This document shows, in pieces, positions 1 through 7,740 of a stretch of 8,120 bases of DNA. The stretch is from an uncultured Flavobacterium sp. Its GTDB lineage: Bacteria > Bacteroidota > Bacteroidia > Flavobacteriales > Flavobacteriaceae. The DNA lies in the NCBI GenBank assembly GCA_946886675.1, contig CAMPIZ010000063.1, positions 1-8,120 on the forward strand, read 5' to 3'. Below the pieces are notes generated by a model, which made no database searches, was not told the origin of the DNA, and was given only the letters and a program-made list of their open reading frames with translations. The stretch's first letter is position 1. Every line of letters begins with the position of its first letter. The position numbers and the translations under genes are program-made.

Positions 1-17
1 ATTACTGTCTATCAGAT

Positions 18-25
18 TAATTTTG
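18..25 (+). promoter_or_regulatory. Possible Bacteroidota -7 promoter element for the secreted phosphoesterase gene
   Basis: The octamer TAATTTTG matches the Bacteroidota sigma-70 type -7 consensus TAnnTTTG. Transcription would begin several bases downstream, around position 30, just ahead of the ATG codons at 35 and 44. The partner -33 TTG would fall at or before the window edge, so it cannot be checked. The match overlaps a TTG codon at 23 that could be read as an upstream start, which argues against that codon being used. Confidence 0.4.
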
Positions 26-43
26 ACCCAAAATATGACAGAC

Positions 44-2782
44 ATGAAAAAATTATACTTACTACTTTTACTAATACCATTAAGTGTATTAAAAGCTCAA
101 ACGCTTAATCCGTATTTACAGGCTCCAACAGATACATCAATATATGTTAACTGGAAAACCAGTTCCAATCCTGAATCTGTTGTAGAGTATGGCAGTACAC
201 CTGAAGCTCTTATTAACAGTGTTACAGGTACAAATCAGATTTTTTCTGATACAGGATATAACAATAATTATTACTATCATACAGTTAAGATTACCGGATT
301 AACACCAAATACAAAATATTATTACAGGGTTAAAACAGGTGCGCTGGTTTCGGAGATTTACTCTTTTAAAACAATGCCAATGCCAGGTGAAGCTGCTACA
401 GAGGACGGACACCTTCGCTTTCTTGTTTTAGGGGATAATCAAATGAGAAATGTACCAAGATTTGATTCACTTGTTTCTGCAGCAAAACGGAAAATAGCTG
501 AAAAATGGGGAGAAGATCTTGATCCGGCTGATAATATAGCTATGACTGTAATGGTTGGTGATCAGGTAGACGTTGGGACCCTGGATCATTATGAGTTTGT
601 GCATTTTAATAAAAATAAAGCATTATCGGGTTACCTCCCGATACAAACCTTAGTTGGTAATCATGAAACATATGGTACCCTGGGGATGCAGGCATATTAT
701 GACCATTATATTCTTGATGAAATGTCTTACCAGGGTATTTCTTCAGGAACAGAAAACTATTATGCAAACCAGGTGGGCAATACCTTATTTATAGCGCTGG
801 ATACAGAGCGTACAGGCTTACAGCAGCTAACATGGGTAACGCAGGTTCTTGAAGCAGCCAATAATGATGATACTGTAGAATGGATTATATCATTAGGGCA
901 CAGGCCTTATCAGGCAGAACAATATGTAGGCGATATATCTACATGGGTGCGTAATACGGTTATGCCTGTATTAGTTACTTCACCTAAACATATTTTACAT
1001 ATTGGTGCCCATCATCACCTTTACCATAGGGGGCAGCTTAAAAATACACCCACCTACCAGATTATATCCGGAGGTGTTGCCTGGGATCAATACTGGGGCA
1101 TGTCGGTAGAGCAGGATTTTGAAGATGTTCAGAAAACAATATCAAACTGGATTTACCAGATTATAGATATAGATGTAAACAACGGAACCTTTAACGTAGA
1201 GGCTTATTCCATAGGCAGTGTTTATAACTGGAAAAACAATGAGCTTATGGATGAGTTTCATCGTTATTCAAACCTTGAAGCTCCGCAGCAACCTTCAATA
1301 CTAAATGAATTTGATGGTGGAGATGTAGCACTTCCTTTAAATATAGAAAGTTCAGCTTACAATACAACAACGGAAGAGCCTCTTAATTCTACCCAATTTA
1401 TGATTGGTAAAACGCCTGAATTTGATATTATAGAAAAAGATGTTTACCGGGACTTTGAGAATTTATACGGACCTGTAGGTGCTCAGATAGATACTACGGC
1501 TAATGTTAACGAAGGTGTGGATATTACTAAACTTACATTGGCTGAAAATGAAATACCCAATGGTGAATATTTTGTAAAAGTACGTCAAAGGGATAGTAAC
1601 CTTAACTGGTCAGAATGGAGTGAGGTAAAATCATTTAATATTATTAACAGTGAATTTGCGGATACCCAAATACAGACAGATACTACAGCATACCTGCCAA
1701 GTACACCTATAATAGTTTCTTTTGCTGATACTCCGGGTAATGCTACCGATTGGATTGGGCTTTACAAAATCAGCCAGACGCCTGGCAGCAGCAGTCCGTC
1801 ACAGGATTGGGGATATACCAATGGGCAGAATAGCGGTAATATAACATTTGATGGACTGACTGAGGTAGGAAGGTATTATGCAGCAATTTTTGAAAATGAT
1901 ACTTATACTGAAATAGCCGACAGGCAGCAGTTTTATGTGGGGCCTTTTGTTACATTAAGTACAGATCAGGAAGTGTATGATTCTGGTAGTGCTGTAACGG
2001 TTACTTTTGAAAATGGCCCTCAGCTTACAAACGACTGGATAGGTATTTATAAGGTAGGTCATGAGCCGGGTTCTGTTAACTCAACCCAATGGGATTATGT
2101 TACATCTACAAGTGGTGAATTTACTTTTGAAGATCTTGCAGATGGATATTATTTCGTTCAGTATTTTCTTGAAGACGGGTATGACAGTGTTGGGGAAAAG
2201 GTGTTTTTTCAGGTTGGAGATCAAATTACCCAGCTTGTTATCAATAAAACAGTTTACAACCTTAATGAAAATATAATAGCAACCTGGACGGATGCTCCAG
2301 GTATAATTAAAGACTGGCTAGGTATATATCATGAAGGAGATGATCCGAATGTGGACGAGCTTGTTAGCTACACTTATTTTGACGGGCTTCCGGAAGGAAC
2401 AAAAGTAATTCCGGATGAAAACCTTCCGGTAGAGCCGGGAGACTATTTTATAGTGATATTTACTAACGATTCTTATAATGAAGTTTCTAACAGGGTATCG
2501 TTTGAGGTTCTTGATGACAGTATGGGAGTAGATGAGTACAGCAGTGAAAGTGGTGTAATGGTTTATCCTAATCCGGTTAAAAAGGGGGAGAGGACCTATA
2601 TCAAATCGAAATACCCAATAGATCAGATTGATGTTTTTGATATGACCGGGAACCTGTTTTACTCATCAAAAAATGTAAATGATTATAACTTTTCGCTGGT
2701 AAATCAAAGTCTTCCAACAGGGGTTTATGTTTTAAAAATACATTCAAACAAAGTATATACAGTTAAGGTAATAGTAGATTAG
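44..2782 (+). CDS. Secreted metallophosphoesterase with fibronectin-type, SKICH-like repeat and T9SS sorting domains
   Basis: The product has 912 residues when started at ATG 44. This start puts MKK directly before a hydrophobic stretch, and signal peptidase I probably cuts in VLKA-Q, near residue 18. ATG 35 and TTG 23 are in-frame alternatives, but TTG 23 overlaps a likely promoter. Residues ~20-112 resemble the beta-sandwich at the N-terminus of purple acid phosphatases. Residues ~125-400 are a calcineurin-like metallophosphoesterase core: GDNQ (D131), GDQVD (D173), GNHE (N206, H207), SLGH (H286) and AHHHLYHR (H323, H325). These should bind two metal ions and hydrolyse phosphoesters; the substrate is unknown. 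The tyrosine of true purple phosphatases (GDxxY) is Asp176 here. Residues ~413-535 form another beta-sandwich, ~540-825 hold three tandem repeats, and ~839-912 are a type IX secretion sorting domain (YPNPV, then GVYVLKI near the end). It is inferred to cross the outer membrane by T9SS. It stands alone and converges on the next gene. Family call is firm; substrate is not. Confidence 0.9.
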   Translation: MKKLYLLLLLIPLSVLKAQTLNPYLQAPTDTSIYVNWKTSSNPESVVEYGSTPEALINSVTGTNQIFSDTGYNNNYYYHTVKITGLTPNTKYYYRVKTGALVSEIYSFKTMPMPGEAATEDGHLRFLVLGDNQMRNVPRFDSLVSAAKRKIAEKWGEDLDPADNIAMTVMVGDQVDVGTLDHYEFVHFNKNKALSGYLPIQTLVGNHETYGTLGMQAYYDHYILDEMSYQGISSGTENYYANQVGNTLFIALDTERTGLQQLTWVTQVLEAANNDDTVEWIISLGHRPYQAEQYVGDISTWVRNTVMPVLVTSPKHILHIGAHHHLYHRGQLKNTPTYQIISGGVAWDQYWGMSVEQDFEDVQKTISNWIYQIIDIDVNNGTFNVEAYSIGSVYNWKNNELMDEFHRYSNLEAPQQPSILNEFDGGDVALPLNIESSAYNTTTEEPLNSTQFMIGKTPEFDIIEKDVYRDFENLYGPVGAQIDTTANVNEGVDITKLTLAENEIPNGEYFVKVRQRDSNLNWSEWSEVKSFNIINSEFADTQIQTDTTAYLPSTPIIVSFADTPGNATDWIGLYKISQTPGSSSPSQDWGYTNGQNSGNITFDGLTEVGRYYAAIFENDTYTEIADRQQFYVGPFVTLSTDQEVYDSGSAVTVTFENGPQLTNDWIGIYKVGHEPGSVNSTQWDYVTSTSGEFTFEDLADGYYFVQYFLEDGYDSVGEKVFFQVGDQITQLVINKTVYNLNENIIATWTDAPGIIKDWLGIYHEGDDPNVDELVSYTYFDGLPEGTKVIPDENLPVEPGDYFIVIFTNDSYNEVSNRVSFEVLDDSMGVDEYSSESGVMVYPNPVKKGERTYIKSKYPIDQIDVFDMTGNLFYSSKNVNDYNFSLVNQSLPTGVYVLKIHSNKVYTVKVIVD
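1661..2518 (+). repeat. Three tandem protein repeats (~93-95 residues each) with a DW[IL]G[IL]Y motif
   Basis: Within the secreted phosphoesterase, residues ~540-634, 635-726 and 727-825 are diverged copies of one beta-sandwich unit. Each contains an acidic-tryptophan motif (DWIGLYK at 569, DWIGIYK at 664, DWLGIYH at 757) and ends in a shared block of the form Y-F-x-[ND]-x-Y-x-E/S followed by a strand FxV. Motif spacing is 95 and 93 residues. The DWIGIYKVG pattern followed by a closing aromatic-rich strand resembles the SKICH fold known from eukaryotic NDP52/TAX1BP1 and inositol phosphatases; this is recognition by eye. The copies differ at DNA level, so the duplication is old. They may act as a stalk or as a binding module. 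Confidence 0.75.
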
Positions 2783-2807
2783 GTAGTTTTAGTTTAGTTT
2801 AAAAGGA

Positions 2808-2840
2808 AAAGCCGCTTCAGTCTGAAGCGGCTTTATTTTT
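2808..2840. terminator. Bidirectional intrinsic terminator between convergent genes
   Basis: AAAGCCGCTTCAG (2808-2820) and CTGAAGCGGCTTT (2822-2834) are perfect inverted repeats around a single T, giving a GC-rich stem of about 11-12 bp once a small loop is allowed. On the + strand it is followed by TTTATTTTT; on the - strand it is followed by TTTTCCTTTT. It lies 25 bp after the stop of the phosphoesterase gene, and its T-tract overlaps the stop codon of the convergent Omp85 gene, so it can serve both. Confidence 0.9.
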
Positions 2841-4503
2841 AAAAAGTTGTTTTAAAACTAAGGTGTACTATAGAGTTTGATAATTTAATAGACTGTCCTT
2901 TTGTGCTGCCGTTGGCATATACTATATTAAAGAGGCCGTTTTTTGTAAGTAATCCAAAACCAAACCCCAGGCCTAAAATATTTTCCTTAATGCCGGATGT
3001 CTCATCCTGAAAATAGCCATAATCAGTTATGGAGTGTACATATATATTAGGAGCCAGTACAAAGCGGTATTCCGTCATAAGGGCAGTATAAAGATTGGCC
3101 TGAAGGCTATTTTCGTTAAATCCTCTTACAGAGTTGATGCCTCCAAATCTGTAAAGCTCATTAATTATATAGGAGTCACTTTCCAGATAAAAAGTCTCGT
3201 TCTTTAAGTTTATAATGTTTTTTTTGTTAAGGTAAAAATTGTAAAAGCCTTTAAATTGCAAAAAGTATTGTTGAGTCTCCTGTGTTTTGCCCTTTCGGCT
3301 ACCGTAGCCACCTTTGGCTGTGAAAAAGGTTTTCTCAGGAAACAAAAAGTCATCCGGGGTGTAATTTGTAAATTCGTAAGATGTGGTAACAAAGGTGCTG
3401 GTATAATCGCTAAGAATGCTGTTGTTTTGATTTTGGATGTCTACCGACTGTGTTTGCTGGTATCCTAAATAAAGTTTGGAATTATATGTAAAATAATATC
3501 CCAGGTTTAAGTCTGTAACAGTGTTTTGAAAAGTACTATCCTGTTTAAAGATCCTCAGGCTTGCTTTAAGTCCTATTGGGCTTTTAAAGAGGTAAGGAAG
3601 TTCGATGCTTGCGTTAAAGGTGGTTTGTTTATTTCCATCACTTTTCCAGAACAGATTAAATTTTTCTCCCGAGTTCAGTACATTGTTTAAAAGAAGATCC
3701 AGGTATCCATTAAATATTATGTTGCTGTTCTCATCATTAGAGAAACCTATAAATCCATCAAAAGAATTTGGTTTTCCTTTTTCAAGATATACATAAACTT
3801 TTGTTGTGTCCTGTTTAAATAATATTTCGGGATATCGAACCTGGTTTACAAACCGGATAGCATTAAAGTCGCGATAAATCCGCTGCAGATTGTTTTGATT
3901 AAACACCTTTCCTTTGTATTGTCTAAGTATATTTTTTCTTATACCTTCGGGAAACTTTGTGTAGCCTTCTACAACAAGTCCGTCAATAGTTCTTAGTTTT
4001 TCAGTTTTTATATTAAGGTAGGCCGATAATGTTTTATCTTTTCTATTGTAGCCTGATAGCTGTAGTTCGCTGATAGAATAACCTTTCTTTTCCAACAACA
4101 ATATACTACGTTCCATATATGCTTCTGTATCTTCTATGGGTATTGTTATTGTGTCTTTCTCGATATCCAAAAGCTCTTTTTGCTCCTTTGTAAGTTTTGT
4201 GGTATATATATATAAGGTGTTAGTTTTTTGCCCTACCGAAAATTTATACACAAAAGTACTGTCGTTGGTTTTAATGTGTGTGAGTGCTTGTGCTTCCAGG
4301 TAACCCTTCTTTTGCAGGGCTGTAAGTAAAATTTCTGTTTCCTCTTGTGCTAACTTTGCATTTTCATGCCTTTGGTTATAAGCTAAAGAGTCTATTACTT
4401 TAGTTTCGGCATTGTCTTTTCCTTCTATTTTCAGGTAAAAGTTTTGTGCTTTTGCTGAAAAAGAAATAAGCAGGAGTAAAAATATGGTGGATAAATGTTT
4501 CAA
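2839..4503 (-). CDS. Omp85-family outer-membrane protein with POTRA domains (BamA/TamA/ShlB-like)
   Basis: The product has 554 residues, close in length to TamA. Residues 1-20 are a signal peptide ending AKA-Q. Residues ~22-168 contain two regions that look like diverged POTRA domains. Residues ~172-245 are a clearer POTRA (IDGLVVEGYTKFPEG, then a long helix with NQNNLQRIYRDFNAIRFVNQV, then a VYVYLEKGK strand). From ~246 to the end is an amphipathic beta-barrel. It carries FGGINSVRGF at 453-462, which matches the conserved [VI]RGF/Y motif of barrel loop 6, and it ends in phenylalanine as Bam substrates do. Family members insert or export proteins at the outer membrane; the client of this one cannot be told. 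It is not the main BamA, which normally has five POTRAs and about 800 or more residues. The start is TTG at 4503: an in-frame TAA lies two codons upstream and no in-frame ATG lies near the signal peptide. No good promoter was found on this strand. Confidence 0.85.
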   Translation of the reverse strand: MKHLSTIFLLLLISFSAKAQNFYLKIEGKDNAETKVIDSLAYNQRHENAKLAQEETEILLTALQKKGYLEAQALTHIKTNDSTFVYKFSVGQKTNTLYIYTTKLTKEQKELLDIEKDTITIPIEDTEAYMERSILLLEKKGYSISELQLSGYNRKDKTLSAYLNIKTEKLRTIDGLVVEGYTKFPEGIRKNILRQYKGKVFNQNNLQRIYRDFNAIRFVNQVRYPEILFKQDTTKVYVYLEKGKPNSFDGFIGFSNDENSNIIFNGYLDLLLNNVLNSGEKFNLFWKSDGNKQTTFNASIELPYLFKSPIGLKASLRIFKQDSTFQNTVTDLNLGYYFTYNSKLYLGYQQTQSVDIQNQNNSILSDYTSTFVTTSYEFTNYTPDDFLFPEKTFFTAKGGYGSRKGKTQETQQYFLQFKGFYNFYLNKKNIINLKNETFYLESDSYIINELYRFGGINSVRGFNENSLQANLYTALMTEYRFVLAPNIYVHSITDYGYFQDETSGIKENILGLGFGFGLLTKNGLFNIVYANGSTKGQSIKLSNSIVHLSFKTTF

Positions 4504-4603
4504 GTTTTAAGTCTTACCGGGGTAAAAATAACGCAAAAAAAGCGCAAAAAATATAATGGCTGTTTTTTGAGTACGAGTAGATTGAAAATTAATGATTTAA
4601 GAT

Positions 4604-4633
4604 TTGTTTTATAAATTATAATTCCTACATTTG
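4604..4633 (+). promoter_or_regulatory. Bacteroidota-type promoter of the rpsL-rpsG-fusA-rpsJ operon
   Basis: A -33 element TTG (4604-4606, part of TTTG) and a -7 element TACATTTG (4626-4633) are 19 bp apart, a full match to the Bacteroidota consensus TTG-N17..23-TAnnTTTG. The predicted transcription start is around 4638-4641, giving a leader of about 45-50 nt before rpsL. It lies in the divergent region shared with the Omp85 gene. Confidence 0.8.
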
Positions 4634-4634
4634 C

Positions 4635-4658
4635 AACCCCGTAAAAAGCGGGTTTTTT
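4635..4658 (+). promoter_or_regulatory. Short hairpin plus T6 tract at the 5' end of the rpsL leader
   Basis: CCCG (4638-4641) pairs with CGGG (4649-4652) around the loop TAAAAAG. The stem may extend by two A-T pairs (AA 4635-4636 with TT 4653-4654) across one bulged C. Six T residues (4653-4658) follow. The hairpin sits at the predicted transcription start, so the mRNA would begin with or within it. It resembles a minimal terminator, but a transcript of about 20 nt makes classical attenuation doubtful. It could protect the 5' end, affect promoter escape, or bind a ribosomal protein; the role is not shown. Confidence 0.45.
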
Positions 4659-4685
4659 AAACATAAGAAATTTTTAGTATTAATT

Positions 4686-5066
4686 ATGCCAACAATTCAG
4701 CAATTAGTAAGAACAGGGAGAGCCCAGATAACTAAGAAGAGTAAATCGGCTGCTTTAGATTCTTGCCCTCAAAGAAGAGGGGTTTGTACACGTGTTTACA
4801 CTACAACACCTAAGAAACCGAATTCTGCAATGCGTAAAGTTGCAAGGGTTCGTTTAACAAACGGTAACGAGGTAAATGCATACATCCCGGGAGAGGGTCA
4901 CAATCTGCAAGAGCACTCGATAGTATTAGTTAGAGGCGGAAGGGTAAAAGATTTACCAGGAGTTAGATACCACATCGTTCGTGGTGCTTTGGATACTGCC
5001 GGTGTTAACGGTAGGTTACAAAGAAGGTCTAAGTATGGTGCAAAACGCCCTAAAGACAAAAAGTAA
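4686..5066 (+). CDS. rpsL: 30S ribosomal protein S12
   Basis: The product has 126 residues (124 in E. coli) and aligns without gaps over the first 100. S12 sits at the decoding centre of the small subunit and helps monitor codon-anticodon pairing. The family signature [12 protein letters not shown] is at 41-52, and the second conserved loop [14 protein letters not shown] is at 83-96. The residues changed in streptomycin-resistant strains are wild type here: K43, K88 and P91 (counting Met as 1). D89, the residue methylthiolated in E. coli S12, is also present. The tail [13 protein letters not shown] is the usual basic one. The start ATG has no Shine-Dalgarno sequence, only an AT-rich leader. 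It is the first gene of the operon, 24 bp before rpsG. Confidence 0.99.
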   Translation: MPTIQQLVRTGRAQITKKSKSAALDSCPQRRGVCTRVYTTTPKKPNSAMRKVARVRLTNGNEVNAYIPGEGHNLQEHSIVLVRGGRVKDLPGVRYHIVRGALDTAGVNGRLQRRSKYGAKRPKDKK

Positions 5067-5090
5067 TTTTAAAACTTTTAAAGTAAAGAC

Positions 5091-5567
5091 ATGAGAAAAA
5101 GACAGGCCAAAAAAAGACCTCTTTTACCAGATCCAAAGTTTAACGATCAGTTAGTTACACGTTTTGTTAACAACCTAATGTGGGACGGTAAAAAATCAAC
5201 TGCTTTTAAAGTGTTCTATGATGCTATCGAAATCGTAGATCAAAAGAAACAGGATGCAGAGAAATCAGCATTAGAAACTTGGAAAGACGCGTTAACAAAT
5301 GTTATGCCTCACGTGGAAGTAAGAAGTCGCAGGGTAGGTGGTGCTACTTTCCAGATACCAATGCAGATCAGACCAGATAGAAAAATCTCTATGGCTATGA
5401 AATGGCTGATACTTTATGCAAGAAAAAGAAATGAGAAATCTATGGCTCAAAGGCTTGCTTCTGAAATCTTAGCTGCTGCTAAAGAAGAAGGTGCTGCTGT
5501 TAAAAAGAGAATGGATACTCATAAGATGGCAGAAGCTAACAAAGCATTCTCTCACTTTAGATTTTAA
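5091..5567 (+). CDS. rpsG: 30S ribosomal protein S7
   Basis: The product has 158 residues, the usual bacterial length. S7 is a primary binder of the 3' domain of 16S rRNA, nucleates assembly of the small-subunit head, and lies near the E site. The N-terminus [15 protein letters not shown], the segment [14 protein letters not shown] (25-38) and the block [16 protein letters not shown] (75-90) are family hallmarks, and the basic C-terminal helix ends KAFSHFRF. In E. coli, S7 represses its operon by binding a long rpsL-rpsG spacer; here the spacer is 24 bp, too short for that structure. The start is preceded by an A-rich stretch (TAAAGTAAAGAC) with no Shine-Dalgarno sequence. fusA follows after 26 bp. 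Confidence 0.99.
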   Translation: MRKRQAKKRPLLPDPKFNDQLVTRFVNNLMWDGKKSTAFKVFYDAIEIVDQKKQDAEKSALETWKDALTNVMPHVEVRSRRVGGATFQIPMQIRPDRKISMAMKWLILYARKRNEKSMAQRLASEILAAAKEEGAAVKKRMDTHKMAEANKAFSHFRF

Positions 5568-5593
5568 TTCATAAAGAAAGTTTATAAATAGAA

Positions 5594-7729
5594 ATGGCAA
5601 GAGATTTAAAATATACAAGAAATATAGGAATTGCTGCTCACATTGATGCCGGTAAAACGACAACAACTGAGCGTATCCTTTTTTACACGGGTAAATCACA
5701 CAAAATTGGTGAGGTACACGATGGTGCTGCTACCATGGACTGGATGGCGCAGGAGCAGGAGAGAGGTATTACCATTACTTCTGCTGCTACAACATGTACA
5801 TGGAACTTCCCTACAGAGCAGGGTAAGCCACTGCCGGAATCTCAGGGTTACCACTTTAACATCATCGATACTCCGGGTCACGTTGACTTTACAGTAGAGG
5901 TAAACCGTTCGTTAAGGGTTCTTGACGGTCTTGTTTTCCTTTTTAGTGCGGTAGATGGTGTTGAGCCACAGTCTGAAACTAACTGGAGGCTTGCAGATAA
6001 CTATAAAGTTCCTCGTATGGGGTTTGTTAACAAAATGGACCGTCAGGGTTCAAACTTTATGGCTGTTTGTAACCAGGTTAAAGACATGCTTAAGTCTAAC
6101 GCTGTGCCAATTGTATTACCAATTGGTGATGAGGCAGACTTTAGAGGTGTGGTAGACCTAGTGAAAAACCAGGCTATTATATGGCATGAGGAAACTCAGG
6201 GAGCTACTTTTGATATTGTGCCTATTCCTGATGATTTAGTTGAAGAAGCTAAAGAGTTAAGAGGTAAGCTTATCGAAGAGGTAGCTGCATATGATGAAAA
6301 TCTTCTTGAAAAGTATATGGAGGACGAAAACTCTATTACAGAAGAAGAAATTAATGAAGCGTTAAGAAGAGCTACTATCGATATGGCTATCATACCGATG
6401 CTTTGTGGTTCTTCATTCAAAAATAAAGGTGTTCAGTTCATGCTGGATGCGGTTTGTAAATACCTTCCGTCTCCGCTTGATAAAGAAGCTATTTCAGGTA
6501 TGAATCCTGATACGGATGAGCCTATTTCGCGTAAGCCATCTGTAAGCGAGCCTTTCTCTGCACTTGCATTTAAGATTGCTACAGACCCTTATGTAGGGCG
6601 TCTTGCATTCTTCAGAGCTTACTCTGGACGTCTTGATGCAGGTTCTTATGTGTTTAATACACGTTCTGGAAACAAAGAGCGTATTTCCCGTATCTACCAG
6701 ATGCACGCTAACAAGCAAAACCCAATCGAATTTATCGAGGCTGGTGATATTGGAGCTGCTGTAGGTTTTAAAGATATCAAAACAGGAGATACACTTTGTG
6801 ATGAGAAGCACCCAATCGTACTTGAGAGTATGAATTTCCCTGATCCGGTAATTGGTATTGCTGTTGAGCCTAAAACTAAGGCAGACGTTGATAAAATGGG
6901 TATGGCTTTAGCTAAACTTGCTGAAGAGGATCCAACGTTTACAGTAAGAACAGACCATGCTTCAGGACAAACTATTATCTCTGGTATGGGTGAGCTTCAC
7001 CTTGACATCCTTGTTGACCGTCTTAAGCGTGAGTTTAAGGTAGAGGTTAATCAGGGAGAGCCACAGGTTGAGTACAAAGAAGCTATCACACGTTCTGCTA
7101 ACCACAGAGAAACTTACAAGAAACAATCTGGTGGTCGTGGTAAGTTTGGTGATATTGTATTCCGTCTTGAGCCTGCTGAAGAAGTAGATGGTAAAGCACC
7201 TGTAGGTCTTCAGTTTATTAATGAAGTAAAAGGTGGTAACGTTCCAAAAGAATTTATACCTGCTATTGAGAAAGGATTTAGAGAGGCTATGAAACAAGGC
7301 CCTCTTGCCGGATACGAAATGGATAGTATGAGGGTTACCCTTTTAGATGGTTCATTCCACCCGGTTGACTCGGATGCTCTTTCATTCGAATTAGCTGCAA
7401 AAATGGGTTACAAAGAGGCTGCTAAAGCTGCCGGAGCTGTTATCCTTGAGCCAATCATGAAACTTGAGGTATTAACTCCTGAAGAAAACATGGGTGATAT
7501 CGTAGGTGACCTTAACCGTCGTCGTGGACAAATTAACAATATGGACGACAGGGCTGGTTCTAAAGTAGTAAAAGCAAGCGTTCCGCTTTCAGAAATGTTT
7601 GGTTATGTAACTACTCTAAGAACATTATCTTCAGGTCGTGCAACTTCTACAATGGAGTTCTCTCACTATGCTGAGACACCTTCAAACATTGCAGAAGAAG
7701 TTATTAAAAAAGCAAAAGGTAACGCTTAA
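5594..7729 (+). CDS. fusA: Translation elongation factor G (EF-G)
   Basis: The product has 711 residues (E. coli 704). This GTPase drives tRNA-mRNA translocation and, with ribosome recycling factor, helps split ribosomes. The GTP-binding motifs are all intact: P-loop AHIDAGKTT (15-23), switch I ending QERGITI (55-61), DTPGH (92-96) with the catalytic-loop His96, NKMD (146-149) and CGSS (271-274). Domain II starts near 316, domain III near 415, domain IV near 491 and domain V near 613. The domain IV tip loops SGGRGKFGD (512-520) and [10 protein letters not shown] (585-594), which reach the decoding centre, are present. A segment of about six residues (near 71-84) is longer than in E. coli. Its position in the ribosomal operon marks it as the housekeeping copy rather than an EF-G2 paralogue. 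It is 26 bp after rpsG and 11 bp before rpsJ. No tuf gene follows. Confidence 0.99.
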   Translation: MARDLKYTRNIGIAAHIDAGKTTTTERILFYTGKSHKIGEVHDGAATMDWMAQEQERGITITSAATTCTWNFPTEQGKPLPESQGYHFNIIDTPGHVDFTVEVNRSLRVLDGLVFLFSAVDGVEPQSETNWRLADNYKVPRMGFVNKMDRQGSNFMAVCNQVKDMLKSNAVPIVLPIGDEADFRGVVDLVKNQAIIWHEETQGATFDIVPIPDDLVEEAKELRGKLIEEVAAYDENLLEKYMEDENSITEEEINEALRRATIDMAIIPMLCGSSFKNKGVQFMLDAVCKYLPSPLDKEAISGMNPDTDEPISRKPSVSEPFSALAFKIATDPYVGRLAFFRAYSGRLDAGSYVFNTRSGNKERISRIYQMHANKQNPIEFIEAGDIGAAVGFKDIKTGDTLCDEKHPIVLESMNFPDPVIGIAVEPKTKADVDKMGMALAKLAEEDPTFTVRTDHASGQTIISGMGELHLDILVDRLKREFKVEVNQGEPQVEYKEAITRSANHRETYKKQSGGRGKFGDIVFRLEPAEEVDGKAPVGLQFINEVKGGNVPKEFIPAIEKGFREAMKQGPLAGYEMDSMRVTLLDGSFHPVDSDALSFELAAKMGYKEAAKAAGAVILEPIMKLEVLTPEENMGDIVGDLNRRRGQINNMDDRAGSKVVKASVPLSEMFGYVTTLRTLSSGRATSTMEFSHYAETPSNIAEEVIKKAKGNA

Positions 7730-7740
7730 TCTTAAAGAAA

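Noticed and set aside
2061..2276. 71-codon open frame on the + strand inside the phosphoesterase gene
   Set aside because: It is out of frame within a repeat domain of a well-supported gene and shows no recognisable protein features.
2783..2800. TAGTTTTAGTTTAGTTT short tandem repeat after the phosphoesterase stop
   Set aside because: It is a brief AT-rich run with no regular period and no arrangement suggesting function.
3256..3796. Open frames of 60-70 codons on both strands over the Omp85 gene
   Set aside because: They lie in other frames of a clear beta-barrel coding region and have no start context or conserved motif.
4514..4525. Inverted repeat TTACC-GG-GGTAA just upstream of the Omp85 start
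   Set aside because: The arms are five bases with a two-base gap, too tight for a hairpin and short enough to occur by chance; an operator cannot be argued from it.
4532..4553. Direct repeat CGCAAAAAA twice, considered as a promoter for the Omp85 gene
   Set aside because: On the - strand it gives TATATTTTTTG, which misses the TAnnTTTG spacing, and no TTG lies at the proper -33 distance.
4635..4658. rpsL leader hairpin as a terminator of an upstream + strand gene
   Set aside because: The upstream gene is on the opposite strand and the hairpin lies after the rpsL promoter, so there is no + strand transcript for it to end.
6494..7297. Antisense open frames of 105 and 111 codons opposite fusA
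   Set aside because: They mirror the codon bias of EF-G, and their translations look like random low-complexity sequence.
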